Shown here: one piece after another, positions 8,836 to 17,430 of the stretch | How positions within the stretch are numbered: position 1 is the stretch's first letter | Layout of the letters: each line of letters starts with the position of its first letter | NCBI RefSeq assembly: GCF_002941025.1 | Contig: NZ_PTJS01000001.1 | Location: forward strand, 2,046,001 to 2,110,000 | DNA from: Streptomyces sp. QL37 | Lineage (GTDB): Bacteria > Actinomycetota > Actinomycetes > Streptomycetales > Streptomycetaceae | Reading direction: 5' to 3' | Length of the DNA stretch: 64,000 bases | Program-made: the position numbers and the translations under genes | Notes under the pieces: generated by a model | The model's input: the letters and a program-made list of their open reading frames with translations, nothing else | What the model was told of the DNA's origin: nothing | Databases searched by the model: none

Positions 8836-9498
8836 GTGTCCGTTCTCCTCGAGCAGCCCGCAAGCCTGGTCGCCTACCGCCCGAACAAGCCGACGGCCAT
8901 GGTCGTCGTGGCCGACCCGCGCGTCCGTTCCACCGTCACCCGCCATCTGTGGGCCCTCGGAGTTCGTGACGTCATCGAGGCGTCGTCCATCGCGGAGGCC
9001 CGCCCCCGCGTCGGCAACCCGCGCGACATCTGCGTTGCCGACGTCCACCTGCCCGACGGTTCCGGGCTGACCCTGCTGTCCGAGACCCGAGCCGCCGGCT
9101 GGCCGAACGGCCTCGCCCTCTCCGCCGCCGATGACATCGGCGCGGTACGCAACGCCCTCGCGGGCGGCGTGAAGGGCTATGTCGTCACCGGCACCCGTAC
9201 CAACATCGGCCACCCCACCCGTCCCGGCGTCGCCCCGATCGGCGCCAATGCCGCCCGAATGCACCGCAGGCCTCCCGGTTCCCCGAGCCACCCGGGCGGC
9301 TACCGCGAACTCTCCGGCCGTGAGGTGGAGGTGCTCCGCCTGGTCGCCGAAGGCCAGTCCAACAAGGCCATCGGCGTCTCGATGGGTCTCTCCGCCCTCA
9401 CCGTCAAGAGCCACCTCGCCCGCATCGCCCGCAAGCTCGGCACCGGAGACCGCGCCGGAATGGTCGCCGTGGCCCTGCGCACGGGCATCATCCACTGA
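8836..9498 (+). CDS. Orphan response regulator, LuxR/NarL type
   Basis: A 220-residue protein with an N-terminal receiver-like domain and a C-terminal LuxR helix-turn-helix (LSGREVEVLRLVAEGQSNKAIG, recognition part LSALTVKSHLARI). The receiver keeps a candidate phospho-acceptor Asp69 in VADVHLPDGSG and a Lys in GVKGYVV. The acidic pair normally found after strand 1 is reduced to a single Asp (VVVADPRV). A Pro/Gly-rich linker of about 35 residues joins the domains. No histidine kinase is adjacent, so the partner is unknown and the domain may act without phosphorylation. The GTG at 8836 follows GGAGGCCT closely. A long palindrome follows the gene. Confidence 0.85.
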   Translation: MSVLLEQPASLVAYRPNKPTAMVVVADPRVRSTVTRHLWALGVRDVIEASSIAEARPRVGNPRDICVADVHLPDGSGLTLLSETRAAGWPNGLALSAADDIGAVRNALAGGVKGYVVTGTRTNIGHPTRPGVAPIGANAARMHRRPPGSPSHPGGYRELSGREVEVLRLVAEGQSNKAIGVSMGLSALTVKSHLARIARKLGTGDRAGMVAVALRTGIIH

Positions 9499-9557
9499 CG
9501 CCCCCACCCCGCCGGCACCTGCGCGGATGCGTAACCGGCCGGTTTACGTGCATGGCC

Positions 9558-9587
9558 GCCCGTCGACGGAACGTTCCGTCGACGGGC
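9558..9587 (+). terminator. Perfect 30-bp palindrome between response regulator and rnd
   Basis: Bases 9558-9587 read identically on both strands: the half GCCCGTCGACGGAAC is followed directly by its reverse complement, with no loop in duplex form. It probably ends the response-regulator transcript. It lies only 28 bases before the rnd GTG, so it could also be an operator or affect rnd translation. Confidence 0.6.
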
Positions 9588-9615
9588 GACGCACATACAC
9601 AGATACCCTTGGCAT

Positions 9616-10890
9616 GTGACCGACGCCCAAGAGACCGCAGCAGACACTTCACTGCGAACCACCGGGGGCGCTCCCCCGGACGACGTCGCCCCGGCGCCGA
9701 TCCCCTTGCTCGAACCGCGCGAGGGCATCCCCCCGGTGGTGGCGACCGACGACGCGCTGGCCCGGGTGGTCGCGGACTTCGCCGCGGGCACCGGCCCCGT
9801 CGCCGTCGACGCCGAGCGCGCCTCGGGCTATCGCTACGGCCAGCGCGCCTACCTCGTGCAGCTGCGGCGCGAGGGTGCGGGGAGCGCGCTGATCGACCCG
9901 GTCGGCTGCCCCGACCTGTCCACGCTCGGCCAGGCCCTCACCGGCTCCGAGTGGATCCTGCACGCCGCCACCCAGGACCTGCCCTGCCTGCGCGACATAG
10001 GCATGACCCCGACCTCGCTCTTCGACACGGAGCTCGCCGGCCGTCTGGCGGGATTCCCGCGCGTCGGCCTCGGCGCCATAGTGGAGAACGTCCTCGGCTA
10101 CGCCCTGGAGAAGGGCCACTCCGCGGTCGACTGGTCCACCCGCCCCCTGCCCGACCCCTGGCTGCGCTACGCCGCGCTGGACGTCGAGCTGCTGGTGGAC
10201 CTGCGCGACGCCCTGGAGGCGGAGCTGGACCGCCAGGGCAAGCTGGAGTGGGCGCTGGAGGAGTTCGCCGCGATCGCCTCGGCGCCGCCCGCTCCCCCGC
10301 GCAAGGACCCGTGGCGCCGGACCTCCGGCATGCACAAGGTGCGCCGCCGCCGCCAGATCGCGGTCGTACGGGAGCTGTGGACCGCCCGTGACCAGGTGGC
10401 GCAGCGCCGTGACATCTCGCCCGGCAAGGTGCTCGGGGACGCCGCGATCATCGAAGCGGCCCTGGCGCTCCCGGCGAACGTGCAGGCCTTGACCGCGCTG
10501 CCCGGTTTCGGGCACCGCATGGGACGCCGTCAGCTGGAGCAGTGGCAGGCGGCCGTCGACCGGGCCAAGGAGCTGCCCGAGTCGGAGCTGCCGCAGCCCG
10601 GCCAGCAGCCCGCAGGCCCGCCGCCGCCCCGCTCGTGGGCGGACAAGGACCCGGCCGCTGCGGCCCGGCTGTCGGCGGCCCGCGCCGCAGTGTCGGAGCT
10701 CGCCGAGCGGCTGCACATGCCGCAGGAGAATCTGATCACCCCCGACACCGTGCGGCGGATCTGCTGGGAGCCGCCCAAGACGCTGACCCCGGACGCGGTC
10801 GAGACCGCGCTGGCCGCACACGGCGCGCGCAACTGGCAGATCGGGCAGGTCGGCCCGCTGCTGCTGCGCGCCCTGGACACGAGCGCCTGA
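9616..10890 (+). CDS. rnd: Ribonuclease D (3'-5' exoribonuclease with HRDC domain)
   Basis: A 424-residue DEDD-family exonuclease that trims 3' ends of tRNA and other RNAs in the cytoplasm. Exo I has the acidic pair in VAVDAERAS (about residues 59-67), Exo II is HAATQDLPCL near 116-125, and Exo III is RYAALDVELL near 186-195. An HRDC domain follows at about 235-300 (RRRQIAVVRELWTARD), then an acidic, Pro-rich linker and a second helical region. The GTG at 9616 is the only start that precedes the first catalytic block with a usual length. A strong hairpin follows. Confidence 0.9.
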   Translation: MTDAQETAADTSLRTTGGAPPDDVAPAPIPLLEPREGIPPVVATDDALARVVADFAAGTGPVAVDAERASGYRYGQRAYLVQLRREGAGSALIDPVGCPDLSTLGQALTGSEWILHAATQDLPCLRDIGMTPTSLFDTELAGRLAGFPRVGLGAIVENVLGYALEKGHSAVDWSTRPLPDPWLRYAALDVELLVDLRDALEAELDRQGKLEWALEEFAAIASAPPAPPRKDPWRRTSGMHKVRRRRQIAVVRELWTARDQVAQRRDISPGKVLGDAAIIEAALALPANVQALTALPGFGHRMGRRQLEQWQAAVDRAKELPESELPQPGQQPAGPPPPRSWADKDPAAAARLSAARAAVSELAERLHMPQENLITPDTVRRICWEPPKTLTPDAVETALAAHGARNWQIGQVGPLLLRALDTSA

Positions 10891-10902
10891 CACCGCACGA
10901 AT

Positions 10903-10944
10903 CACGTACGCCCCCTGCCGGATCCGGCAGGGGGCGTACGCGTG
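10903..10944 (+). terminator. Terminator hairpin after rnd
   Basis: The stem CACGTACGCCCCCTGCCG pairs with CGGCAGGGGGCGTACGCGTG across the 4-base loop GATC, starting 12 bases after the rnd stop. The following 215 bases up to 11160 form the promoter region of the fad operon; no clear -35/-10 pair was assigned. Confidence 0.8.
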
Positions 10945-11160
10945 TCGGGGCCGCACCCTGGGCCGGTCCGTCGAGGAGGATCGAATTCACGCCAGTTACC
11001 CGGTCTTCCCGGGCCACCGGCGACCCCCTGCGCATGTGACGTTCAACGCTCCGGTGGTGGGGGGTGGGCAGTCCGGTTACCCGCAAGTAGCATGAGGGGC
11101 GTGGCGCGCCGATGCGTGCGCCCGCAGCAGTGCCATCCCGCACCCTGGAGGAGAGCCACC

Positions 11161-12381
11161 GTGCCTCGTACCATCCGGGACGTCGTCTTCGTCGACGGCG
11201 TCCGCACCCCGTTCGGCAAAGCGGGCCCGAAGGGCATCTACCACGAGACCCGCGCCGACGATCTCGTCGTGAAGGCCATCCGGGAGCTGCTGCGCCGCAA
11301 CCCGGACCTGGACCCCGCGAAGATCGACGAGGTCGCCATCGCCGCGACCACGCAGATCGGCGACCAGGGCCTCACGCTCGGCCGCACCGCCGGGATCCTG
11401 GCCGGTCTGCCGCAGTCGGTACCCGGTTACTCCATCGACCGCATGTGTGCGGGCGCCCTGACCGCCGTCACCTCGACGGCCGGTTCCATCGCCTTCGGCG
11501 CGTACGACGTCGTCATCGCGGGCGGTGTCGAGCACATGGGCCGCCACCCGATGGGCGAGAGCGTGGACCCGAACCCGCGTCTCGTGTCGGAGAAGCTGGT
11601 CGACGAGTCCGCCCTCTTCATGGGCATGACCGCGGAGAACCTGCACGACAGGTACCCCTCGATCACCAAGCAGCGCGCCGACGAGTACGCGGTCCGTTCG
11701 CAGGAGAAGGCCGCCAAGGCCTACGCCAACGGCAAGATCCAGCAGGACCTCGTGCCGGTCTCCGTGCGCCGCACCAACGCCGAGGCCGGGGAGACGGGCT
11801 GGGGCCTGGTCACCGCCGACGAGCCGATGCGCCCGGGCACGACCCTGGAGTCGCTGGCCGGTCTGAAGACCCCGTTCCGCGCCCACGGCCGCGTCACGGC
11901 CGGAAACGCCGCGGGTCTCAACGACGGCGCCACCGCCTCGCTGCTCGCCTCCGAGGAGACCGCCCGCGAGCTGGGCCTCCCGGTCAAGATGCGCCTCGTG
12001 TCGTACGCCTTCGCGGGTGTCGAGCCCGAGGTCATGGGCTACGGCCCGATCCCGGCGACGGAGAAGGCCCTGGCCAAGGCCGGTCTCTCCATCGACGACA
12101 TCGGTCTCTTCGAGATCAACGAGGCCTTCGCCGTGCAGGTGCTCGCCTTCCTGGAGCACTACGGCATCGCCGACGACGACCAGCGCGTCAACCAGTACGG
12201 CGGCGCGATCGCCTACGGCCACCCGCTCGCCTCCTCCGGCGTCCGCCTGATGACTCAGCTGGCCCGCCAGTTCGAGGAGCAGCCGGAGGTCCGCTACGGC
12301 CTGACGACCATGTGCGTCGGCTTCGGCATGGGCGCGACGGTCGTCTGGGAGAACCCGAACTTCGACGGAGGCAACAAGTGA
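11161..12381 (+). CDS. fadA: Acetyl-CoA C-acyltransferase (thiolase)
   Basis: A 406-residue thiolase that cleaves 3-ketoacyl-CoA with CoA in the last step of fatty-acid beta-oxidation. The nucleophilic Cys lies in IDRMCAGALTAV near residue 96. The C-terminal catalytic blocks are FEINEAFAVQVLAF, YGHPLASSG and the second Cys in TTMCVGFGMG. The frame is open upstream to 10942, but the GTG at 11161 follows GGAGGAGAGCCACC and begins the usual MPRTIRDVVFVDGVRTPFGK. The stop overlaps the fadB start by 4 bases (GTGA), so translation is coupled. Confidence 0.93.
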   Translation: MPRTIRDVVFVDGVRTPFGKAGPKGIYHETRADDLVVKAIRELLRRNPDLDPAKIDEVAIAATTQIGDQGLTLGRTAGILAGLPQSVPGYSIDRMCAGALTAVTSTAGSIAFGAYDVVIAGGVEHMGRHPMGESVDPNPRLVSEKLVDESALFMGMTAENLHDRYPSITKQRADEYAVRSQEKAAKAYANGKIQQDLVPVSVRRTNAEAGETGWGLVTADEPMRPGTTLESLAGLKTPFRAHGRVTAGNAAGLNDGATASLLASEETARELGLPVKMRLVSYAFAGVEPEVMGYGPIPATEKALAKAGLSIDDIGLFEINEAFAVQVLAFLEHYGIADDDQRVNQYGGAIAYGHPLASSGVRLMTQLARQFEEQPEVRYGLTTMCVGFGMGATVVWENPNFDGGNK

Positions 12382-14507
12382 GCTCCACCACTGAGCTTCT
12401 GAAGGGCGCGGCCGAGCTGTTCCCCGGCGAGGTCGTCACGCAGGCGCACGTGCGCCACCTCGACCTTCCCGGCGGCGCGGGGCGCTTCGCCCTCATCACG
12501 CTGGACAACGGCTTCGACCACACCAAGCCGACCACCATCGGCCCGCAGTCGCTGGCGAATCTGAACGCCGCCGTCGACCAGGTCGAGAAGGAGGCCGCCG
12601 ACGGCGCGATCGTCGGCGTCGGCGTCACCGGCAAGCCGTTCATCTTCGCGGTCGGCGCGGACCTCAAGGGCGTCGAGCTCCTCAAGGACCACAAGGACGC
12701 GCTGGCCATCGGCAAGGGTGGCCACGACGTCTTCCGCCGCCTCTCCGGCCTCGCGGTCCCGACGTTCGCGTACTACAACGGCGCGGCCATGGGCGGCGGT
12801 GTGGAGATCGGTCTGCACTGCTCCTACCGCACCGTCTCCAGCGCGCTGCCGGCGTTCTCGCTGCCCGAGGTCTTCCTCGGTCTGGTCCCCGGCTGGGGCG
12901 GCTGCGCGCTGCTCCCCAACCTGATCGGCGCCGACCGCGCCGTCTCGGTGATCATCGAGAACTCGCTCAACCAGAACCGTCAGCTCAAGGGCAAGCAGGT
13001 CTTCGAGCTCGGGATCGCCGACGCGATCTTCGAGGGCGCGGACTTCCTGGAGCAGTCGCTGATCTGGACCGCCTCCGTCCTCAAGGGCGAGATCGCGGTG
13101 GAGCGTCCCGAGGTCGACCGCGGTGACGCCTGGGACCAGGCCGTCGCCCGCGGCAAGGCGATCGCCGACTCCAAGGTGCACGGGGCGGCCCCCGCCGCGT
13201 ACCGCGCGCTGGAGATCATCGCCGCGGCGAAGAGCGGCGACCTGGGCGCCGGCTTCGACGCCGAGGACCAGGCCCTCGCGGACCTGATCATGGGCGGCGA
13301 GCTGCGCTCCGGGATCTACTCCTTCAACCTGGTCCAGAAGCGCGCCAAGCGCCCGGCCGGTGCCCCGGACAAGTCCCTGGCCCGCCCGGTCACCAAGGTC
13401 GGTGTGGTGGGCGCGGGCCTGATGGCCAGCCAGCTCGCGCTGCTCTTCCTCCGCCGCCTGGAGGTCCCGGTCGTCCTCACGGACATCGACCAGGAGCGCG
13501 TCGACAAGGGCGTCAGCTACGTCCAGGCCGAGATCGACAAGCTGCTCGGCAAGGGCCGTATCAACCAGGACAAGGCCAACCGCCTGAAGGCCCTGGTCTC
13601 CGGCGTGCTGGACAAGGCGGAGGGCTTCTCCGACGCCGACTTCATCATCGAGGCCGTCTTCGAGGAGATCGGCGTCAAGCAGCAGGTGTTCGCGGAGGTC
13701 GAGGCGGTCGCCCCGGCGCACGCGATCCTCGCCACCAACACCTCGTCCCTCTCGGTCACCGAGATGGCGTCGAAGCTGAAGAACCCCGAGCGGGTCGTCG
13801 GCTTCCACTTCTTCAACCCGGTCGCGATCCTCCCGCTCCTGGAGATCGTGCGCGGCGAGCAGACCGACGACGCCTCGCTGGCCACGGCCTTCGGTGTCGC
13901 CCGCAAGCTGAAGAAGACCGCGGTGCTGGTGAAGGACGCCCCGGCGTTCGTCGTCAACCGCATCCTCACCCGCTTCATGGGCGAGATCCAGAACATCATC
14001 GACGAGGGCACCCCGGTCGAGACGGCGGAGAAGGCCATCGAGCCCCTCGGCCTGCCGATGTCCCCGCTGGTGCTGCTGGAGCTGGTCGGCCCGGCGATCG
14101 GCCTGCACGTCTCCGAGACCCTGAACCGCGCGTTCCCGGACCGCTTCACGGTCTCCGAGAACCTCGCGGCGGTCGTCAAGGCGGGCAAGCGCGGCTTCTA
14201 CGTCTACGACTCCGGCAAGCCGGAGCTGGACCCGGAGGTCGCGGCGCTCCTCAAGCAGGGCGACACCGTCCTGACGGAGGACCAGGTCCGTGACCGCGTC
14301 CTGGACGCGGTGGCCCAGGAGATCGGCCTGATGCTGGCCGAGGGCGTCGTCGCCGAGCCGCAGGACATCGACCTCTGCCTGATCACCGGCGCGGGCTGGC
14401 CCTTCCACCTGGGCGGCATCACGCCGTACCTGGACCGCGAGGGCGTCTCGGAGCGGGTGAACGGCAAGCCGTTCCTGGCGCCGGGCGTGGCGAGCGTCCC
14501 GGCCTAA
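12378..14507 (+). CDS. fadB: Multifunctional fatty-acid oxidation protein: enoyl-CoA hydratase / 3-hydroxyacyl-CoA dehydrogenase
   Basis: A 709-residue two-enzyme protein. The N-terminal crotonase domain (about residues 20-330) has the oxyanion-hole blocks GKPFIFAVGADLKG and AAMGGGVEIGLHCSYR and the LPEVFLGLVPGWGG block. The dehydrogenase half begins near residue 335 with the NAD-binding motif VGVVGAGLMASQLA, followed by HFFNPVAILPLLEIV and DAPAFVVNRILTRF. It hydrates enoyl-CoA and oxidises the product to ketoacyl-CoA for the FadA thiolase. The GTG at 12378 overlaps the fadA stop. A continuous reading frame from further upstream exists only because the frame is not closed across fadA. Confidence 0.93.
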   Translation: MSSTTELLKGAAELFPGEVVTQAHVRHLDLPGGAGRFALITLDNGFDHTKPTTIGPQSLANLNAAVDQVEKEAADGAIVGVGVTGKPFIFAVGADLKGVELLKDHKDALAIGKGGHDVFRRLSGLAVPTFAYYNGAAMGGGVEIGLHCSYRTVSSALPAFSLPEVFLGLVPGWGGCALLPNLIGADRAVSVIIENSLNQNRQLKGKQVFELGIADAIFEGADFLEQSLIWTASVLKGEIAVERPEVDRGDAWDQAVARGKAIADSKVHGAAPAAYRALEIIAAAKSGDLGAGFDAEDQALADLIMGGELRSGIYSFNLVQKRAKRPAGAPDKSLARPVTKVGVVGAGLMASQLALLFLRRLEVPVVLTDIDQERVDKGVSYVQAEIDKLLGKGRINQDKANRLKALVSGVLDKAEGFSDADFIIEAVFEEIGVKQQVFAEVEAVAPAHAILATNTSSLSVTEMASKLKNPERVVGFHFFNPVAILPLLEIVRGEQTDDASLATAFGVARKLKKTAVLVKDAPAFVVNRILTRFMGEIQNIIDEGTPVETAEKAIEPLGLPMSPLVLLELVGPAIGLHVSETLNRAFPDRFTVSENLAAVVKAGKRGFYVYDSGKPELDPEVAALLKQGDTVLTEDQVRDRVLDAVAQEIGLMLAEGVVAEPQDIDLCLITGAGWPFHLGGITPYLDREGVSERVNGKPFLAPGVASVPA

Positions 14508-14524
14508 CCGCCGGACCACCGGGG

Positions 14525-14556
14525 CCGGGCCGTACGGAGTCATCCGTACGGCCCGG
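14525..14556. terminator. Bidirectional terminator between fadB and the glycopolymer operon
   Basis: A perfect 14-bp stem, CCGGGCCGTACGGA / TCCGTACGGCCCGG, with a 4-base loop lies between two converging operons, 18 bases after the fadB stop and 33 bases from the stop of the phosphodiester-glycosidase gene. It can serve both strands. Confidence 0.8.
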
Positions 14557-14589
14557 TTCCGTTCTCTCCCGTCGCCCGAGCACGTGGGC

Positions 14590-15891
14590 TCATTTCGGTA
14601 CGACAGCCAGGGCGTTCGCGACGCGTCGCTGCCGCCCGTCCGAGGGCTCGTTGAACAACTCGCCTCCCACCACGGCGGTGCTGGACCCCCCACCGTCCAG
14701 GTTCATCGCCTCCACGGCTCCCATCCGGAGCATCGCCTGCGCCGCCTCCGCGAAGGTCGCTCCGGCGCTGGCCTCGGTCCGGCCGTCGAAGACGGCCAGC
14801 AACAGCGTGCCGTCCTCCTTGACCGCGACCACGGTCCGTGGCTGACGCGGGTCCCGCGCCCCGGGAGCGAAGCCGTTGGCCGCGCTGTTGATCCACTGCT
14901 TCCCGTCGCGCACGAGCGCCGGACCGGCTCCGAGGATGCTCACCCCCCGGCCGATGACGTTCCTGCCCTCCCGATCGGTCACGCGTACGTCCCGTGTGAG
15001 CGGCCGCCCTCTCCGGGCGTGGGCCAGCAGCCAGTCCGCACCCTCACCGACACCGACGAGCGTGCTGCCGTGCCTCGGAATGTCGCCACCGGCCGGCCGG
15101 CGCACCTCCGTGACCCTTCCCCGCCCGTCGAGGAGGACTTCGGCACTGCCTGCCCGGCCGGGTGGCGAACGCACTCCCCACTCCGGTCCGAAGGCGACTA
15201 TCTCACCGCTGTCCACGCAGAGTCGGTTGTGCCGGGGCCGGGACTCGGCCCGCCTCGTCGTGGCCGAGAGGTCACCGCCGGTCCCCCCGCAGCCGAGGAT
15301 CGTGCCGGGCACCCTGTTCACACCGTCCAGCTCACGCCGTGCGCCGTCACCCGCTCGCAGTGTCAGGTGCGTCGCGACCTCGTCGATGCGCGGACGGGCC
15401 CCCGCCGTCCCGGGCAGGATCAGCGCGGTGCGGCCGTTCACCGCCTCGCTCACGATCCGTCCGTCGGCGACCTCGATGCCGAGGGCGTCCCCCGGGTAGC
15501 CGGCGTACCCCCGCAGCAGATCGGTGGCGAAGAAGGAGCCGTTCACCGCGGCGACCGCTCGGGCACGCTTCGCCAGCTCCCCCACGGTCTCGGCGGTCGC
15601 GACGTGTTCGCCGTGGACCACTTCCACCTCGGCGTCGGCGGAGGGCTCGACGGAGATCACGCTGATGCCGACGCTCTTCCCGTCCGCCAGCCGACGCGTG
15701 AACCGCTCGGCCGTCACTCCGCAGGGAAGGACGCGGGAGCACTCGGCGACCCCTGCCGGTGGTCCCTGCGCCGCACCGTCCTCGGAGGGCACCGCCCCGG
15801 TACAGCCCGGCACCGACGCCAGCAGGGCGAGCAGCACACCGGACCATCGCGTCCGAGGTCCGGAGCGGACCGTCAGGCGCCCGGGGCCCAC
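14590..15891 (-). CDS. Phosphodiester glycosidase (NAGPA/DUF2233 family) lipoprotein
   Basis: A secreted hydrolase of the family of the mammalian uncovering enzyme, which removes GlcNAc from a sugar phosphodiester. The C-terminal hallmark MNLDGGGSSTAVVGGEL followed by PSDGRQRRVANALAVV is clear, and AVNGSFFATD matches the N-terminal half of the fold. The start is a GTG at 15891, preceded by TGGGAG; it gives a basic start, a hydrophobic stretch and a lipobox-like LASVPGC, so lipid anchoring is likely. It overlaps the upstream gene by 19 bases and is the last gene of the glycopolymer operon. A role in editing or turnover of a phosphodiester-linked wall polymer is inference. Confidence 0.8.
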   Translation of the reverse strand: MGPGRLTVRSGPRTRWSGVLLALLASVPGCTGAVPSEDGAAQGPPAGVAECSRVLPCGVTAERFTRRLADGKSVGISVISVEPSADAEVEVVHGEHVATAETVGELAKRARAVAAVNGSFFATDLLRGYAGYPGDALGIEVADGRIVSEAVNGRTALILPGTAGARPRIDEVATHLTLRAGDGARRELDGVNRVPGTILGCGGTGGDLSATTRRAESRPRHNRLCVDSGEIVAFGPEWGVRSPPGRAGSAEVLLDGRGRVTEVRRPAGGDIPRHGSTLVGVGEGADWLLAHARRGRPLTRDVRVTDREGRNVIGRGVSILGAGPALVRDGKQWINSAANGFAPGARDPRQPRTVVAVKEDGTLLLAVFDGRTEASAGATFAEAAQAMLRMGAVEAMNLDGGGSSTAVVGGELFNEPSDGRQRRVANALAVVPK

Positions 15892-16625
15892 GCGGCTCCC
15901 AGGATGCCCGGAGTGCTTCCGAGGTCCCCCACGTGCACGGTCACCCGGCCGGAGGCCAGCCGGCCGTCCCCGGCGTCCACGACGTAGTCGAACCAGTCGT
16001 ACCCGAAATGACCGGGGAACGGGTCGTAGGTGACGGTGCCGTCCACCGCGACGCTCGTCGCACCGTGCCTGGCAGGGCCGACACCGACCAGTCCCACCGC
16101 GTCTCCGAGGCCGTCGGTGAGCCCCTTCAGCACACCGCGCTGCCCAGGCATCACCACCATGCTCCGGCCCAGCGCAGGCAGCGGCGCGATGCGGAAACCA
16201 TGGTTCTTCAGGGAGAAGGTGGTGGACGTGAGGCTCTTGCCCCCGTCGGCGATGATCCCCGCCCGCAGCACGGGAACGAGGAAGGCGTCGGGCGCCGCGT
16301 TCTTGTTCACCTCCAGGGAGAATCTGGCGATCCGCTCTGCGCCCGGCCCTGTCGAGGTTGCGTAGCGGTCCCCGGACGGCAGAAGACTCATGCCGGCCAT
16401 GTCCGCGATGACCGCGACCCGATCGAAGGAGTCCGCCATGAGGTAGCCGTAGTAACGCGTTCCCTCGCCGGCCGGGGTGAGCTTCCACTCGAAGTCGATT
16501 CGCTGCCCTGGGCGGACCGGCCAGCGGGGGTTCGCGTCTGCGGTGAGCTCCAGATGGCAGACGATCGAGGGATCGTTCTTCTGGACGCTTCGCATGCGTG
16601 CGACGGTGAAGGCGCTCGCGCTCAT
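15873..16625 (-). CDS. Uncharacterised protein with C-terminal Ig/cadherin-like repeat
   Basis: I do not recognise the first 190 residues of this 250-residue protein. They are rich in predicted beta structure (VCHLELTADANPRW, GQRIDFEWKLTP, ARFSLEVNKN). Residues about 192-235 read VDGTVTYDPFPGHFGYDWFDYVV, the pattern of bacterial Ig-like/cadherin-like modules in surface adhesins and VCBS proteins. No signal peptide or membrane segment is visible, which is odd for such a module. It starts 7 bases after the SGNH hydrolase stop and overlaps the phosphodiester glycosidase, so it belongs to the operon. Confidence 0.7.
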   Translation of the reverse strand: MSASAFTVARMRSVQKNDPSIVCHLELTADANPRWPVRPGQRIDFEWKLTPAGEGTRYYGYLMADSFDRVAVIADMAGMSLLPSGDRYATSTGPGAERIARFSLEVNKNAAPDAFLVPVLRAGIIADGGKSLTSTTFSLKNHGFRIAPLPALGRSMVVMPGQRGVLKGLTDGLGDAVGLVGVGPARHGATSVAVDGTVTYDPFPGHFGYDWFDYVVDAGDGRLASGRVTVHVGDLGSTPGILGAAWAPGA

Positions 16626-16632
16626 GAGGCTC

Positions 16633-17430
16633 TCAGCCCACCCCTGCGGTGCGGGCCTCGGTCAGCGCCCTGTGTGACTCGTCGTCGAGCCAGACCACCC
16701 ACTCCGGCGGGAACTCCGGACGATCGAGATTGATGACCCAGTGGGCGGGGACGACGTTCTGCGCCACCAGCGAATAGGCGATGTAGCGTGCGCAGGCGAT
16801 GGCCCCGGCTGGCACGAGATGGCCCGGATCGTCGAACCCGTCGGGGTAGTTCGGGTGCTCGCCCGGTCCGAGATGGAGGAAGAAGGGGCGGACGTTCTCG
16901 GGCCCCAGCTCCTCCCACCACACGAGACTCTGATCGTAGAGGTTGAGGTAGGGGACGCTCGTCTCGACGGAGAGGTCACGCATCGCCATCGCGTACTCCG
17001 GGATGCTGCGTGGCAGGTTGCCGTGCACGTCGTAGGTGTCCCGCTCGTGCGGACTGATCAGGACCGGGTGCGCGTTGCGTTCGCGCGCTCCGTCCACGAA
17101 TTTCCGCAGATGACGCGTGAAGTCTCCGTACGCTTCGGTCCGGAGCCATTCCTCGGGTTTGGCGTCGTTGATGCCGAAGGACGTCAGCAGGTAGTCACCC
17201 GGGCGGATGTTGTTAAGGATCCATTCCAGACGTCCCCGCTCGCTGAAGGTGCGGGCACTGGCGCCGGCGCGCGCGCAGTTGACGATTTCCACCTCCGGCC
17301 CGAAGAAGAAGTGGAGCACTTGTCCCCAGCCCGTCATGGGGGCCTTGCTCTGCTCCCTGTGTACGACGACGGAGTCCCCCGCCAGGAATATCCGGCAAGG
17401 GCCTGCGCCCGCCGAGCCGTCAGACAGCAC
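16633..17430 (-). CDS. SGNH/GDSL hydrolase, rhamnogalacturonan-acetylesterase-like
   Basis: A 265-residue esterase or lipase-fold hydrolase without a signal peptide. Block I is FLAGDSVVV (nucleophilic Ser in GDS), the oxyanion Gly/Asn region includes SFGINDAKPEEW, and the C-terminal catalytic block is DDPGHLVPAGA with its His, in the arrangement of rhamnogalacturonan acetylesterases. I chose the GTG at 17430 because GGAGGCTGGGAGC precedes it and it overlaps the upstream stop by 11 bases; a GTG at 17463 has no ribosome site. In this operon it may add or remove O-acyl groups on the polymer or its precursors, which is inference. Confidence 0.8.
   Translation of the reverse strand: MLSDGSAGAGPCRIFLAGDSVVVHREQSKAPMTGWGQVLHFFFGPEVEIVNCARAGASARTFSERGRLEWILNNIRPGDYLLTSFGINDAKPEEWLRTEAYGDFTRHLRKFVDGARERNAHPVLISPHERDTYDVHGNLPRSIPEYAMAMRDLSVETSVPYLNLYDQSLVWWEELGPENVRPFFLHLGPGEHPNYPDGFDDPGHLVPAGAIACARYIAYSLVAQNVVPAHWVINLDRPEFPPEWVVWLDDESHRALTEARTAGVG

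Noticed and set aside
8757..8969. A 70-codon ORF before and into the response-regulator gene, near an AAAGGAGG
   Set aside because: The purine-rich stretch is about 25 bases from the ATG, and the peptide is Arg/Pro-rich frame-shadow sequence.
10942..11160. N-terminal extension of the fadA frame
   Set aside because: It lacks coding character, and a strong ribosome site precedes the GTG at 11161.
12294..14693. A 799-codon minus-strand frame
   Set aside because: It is the shadow of fadB; the plus-strand product has all catalytic blocks.
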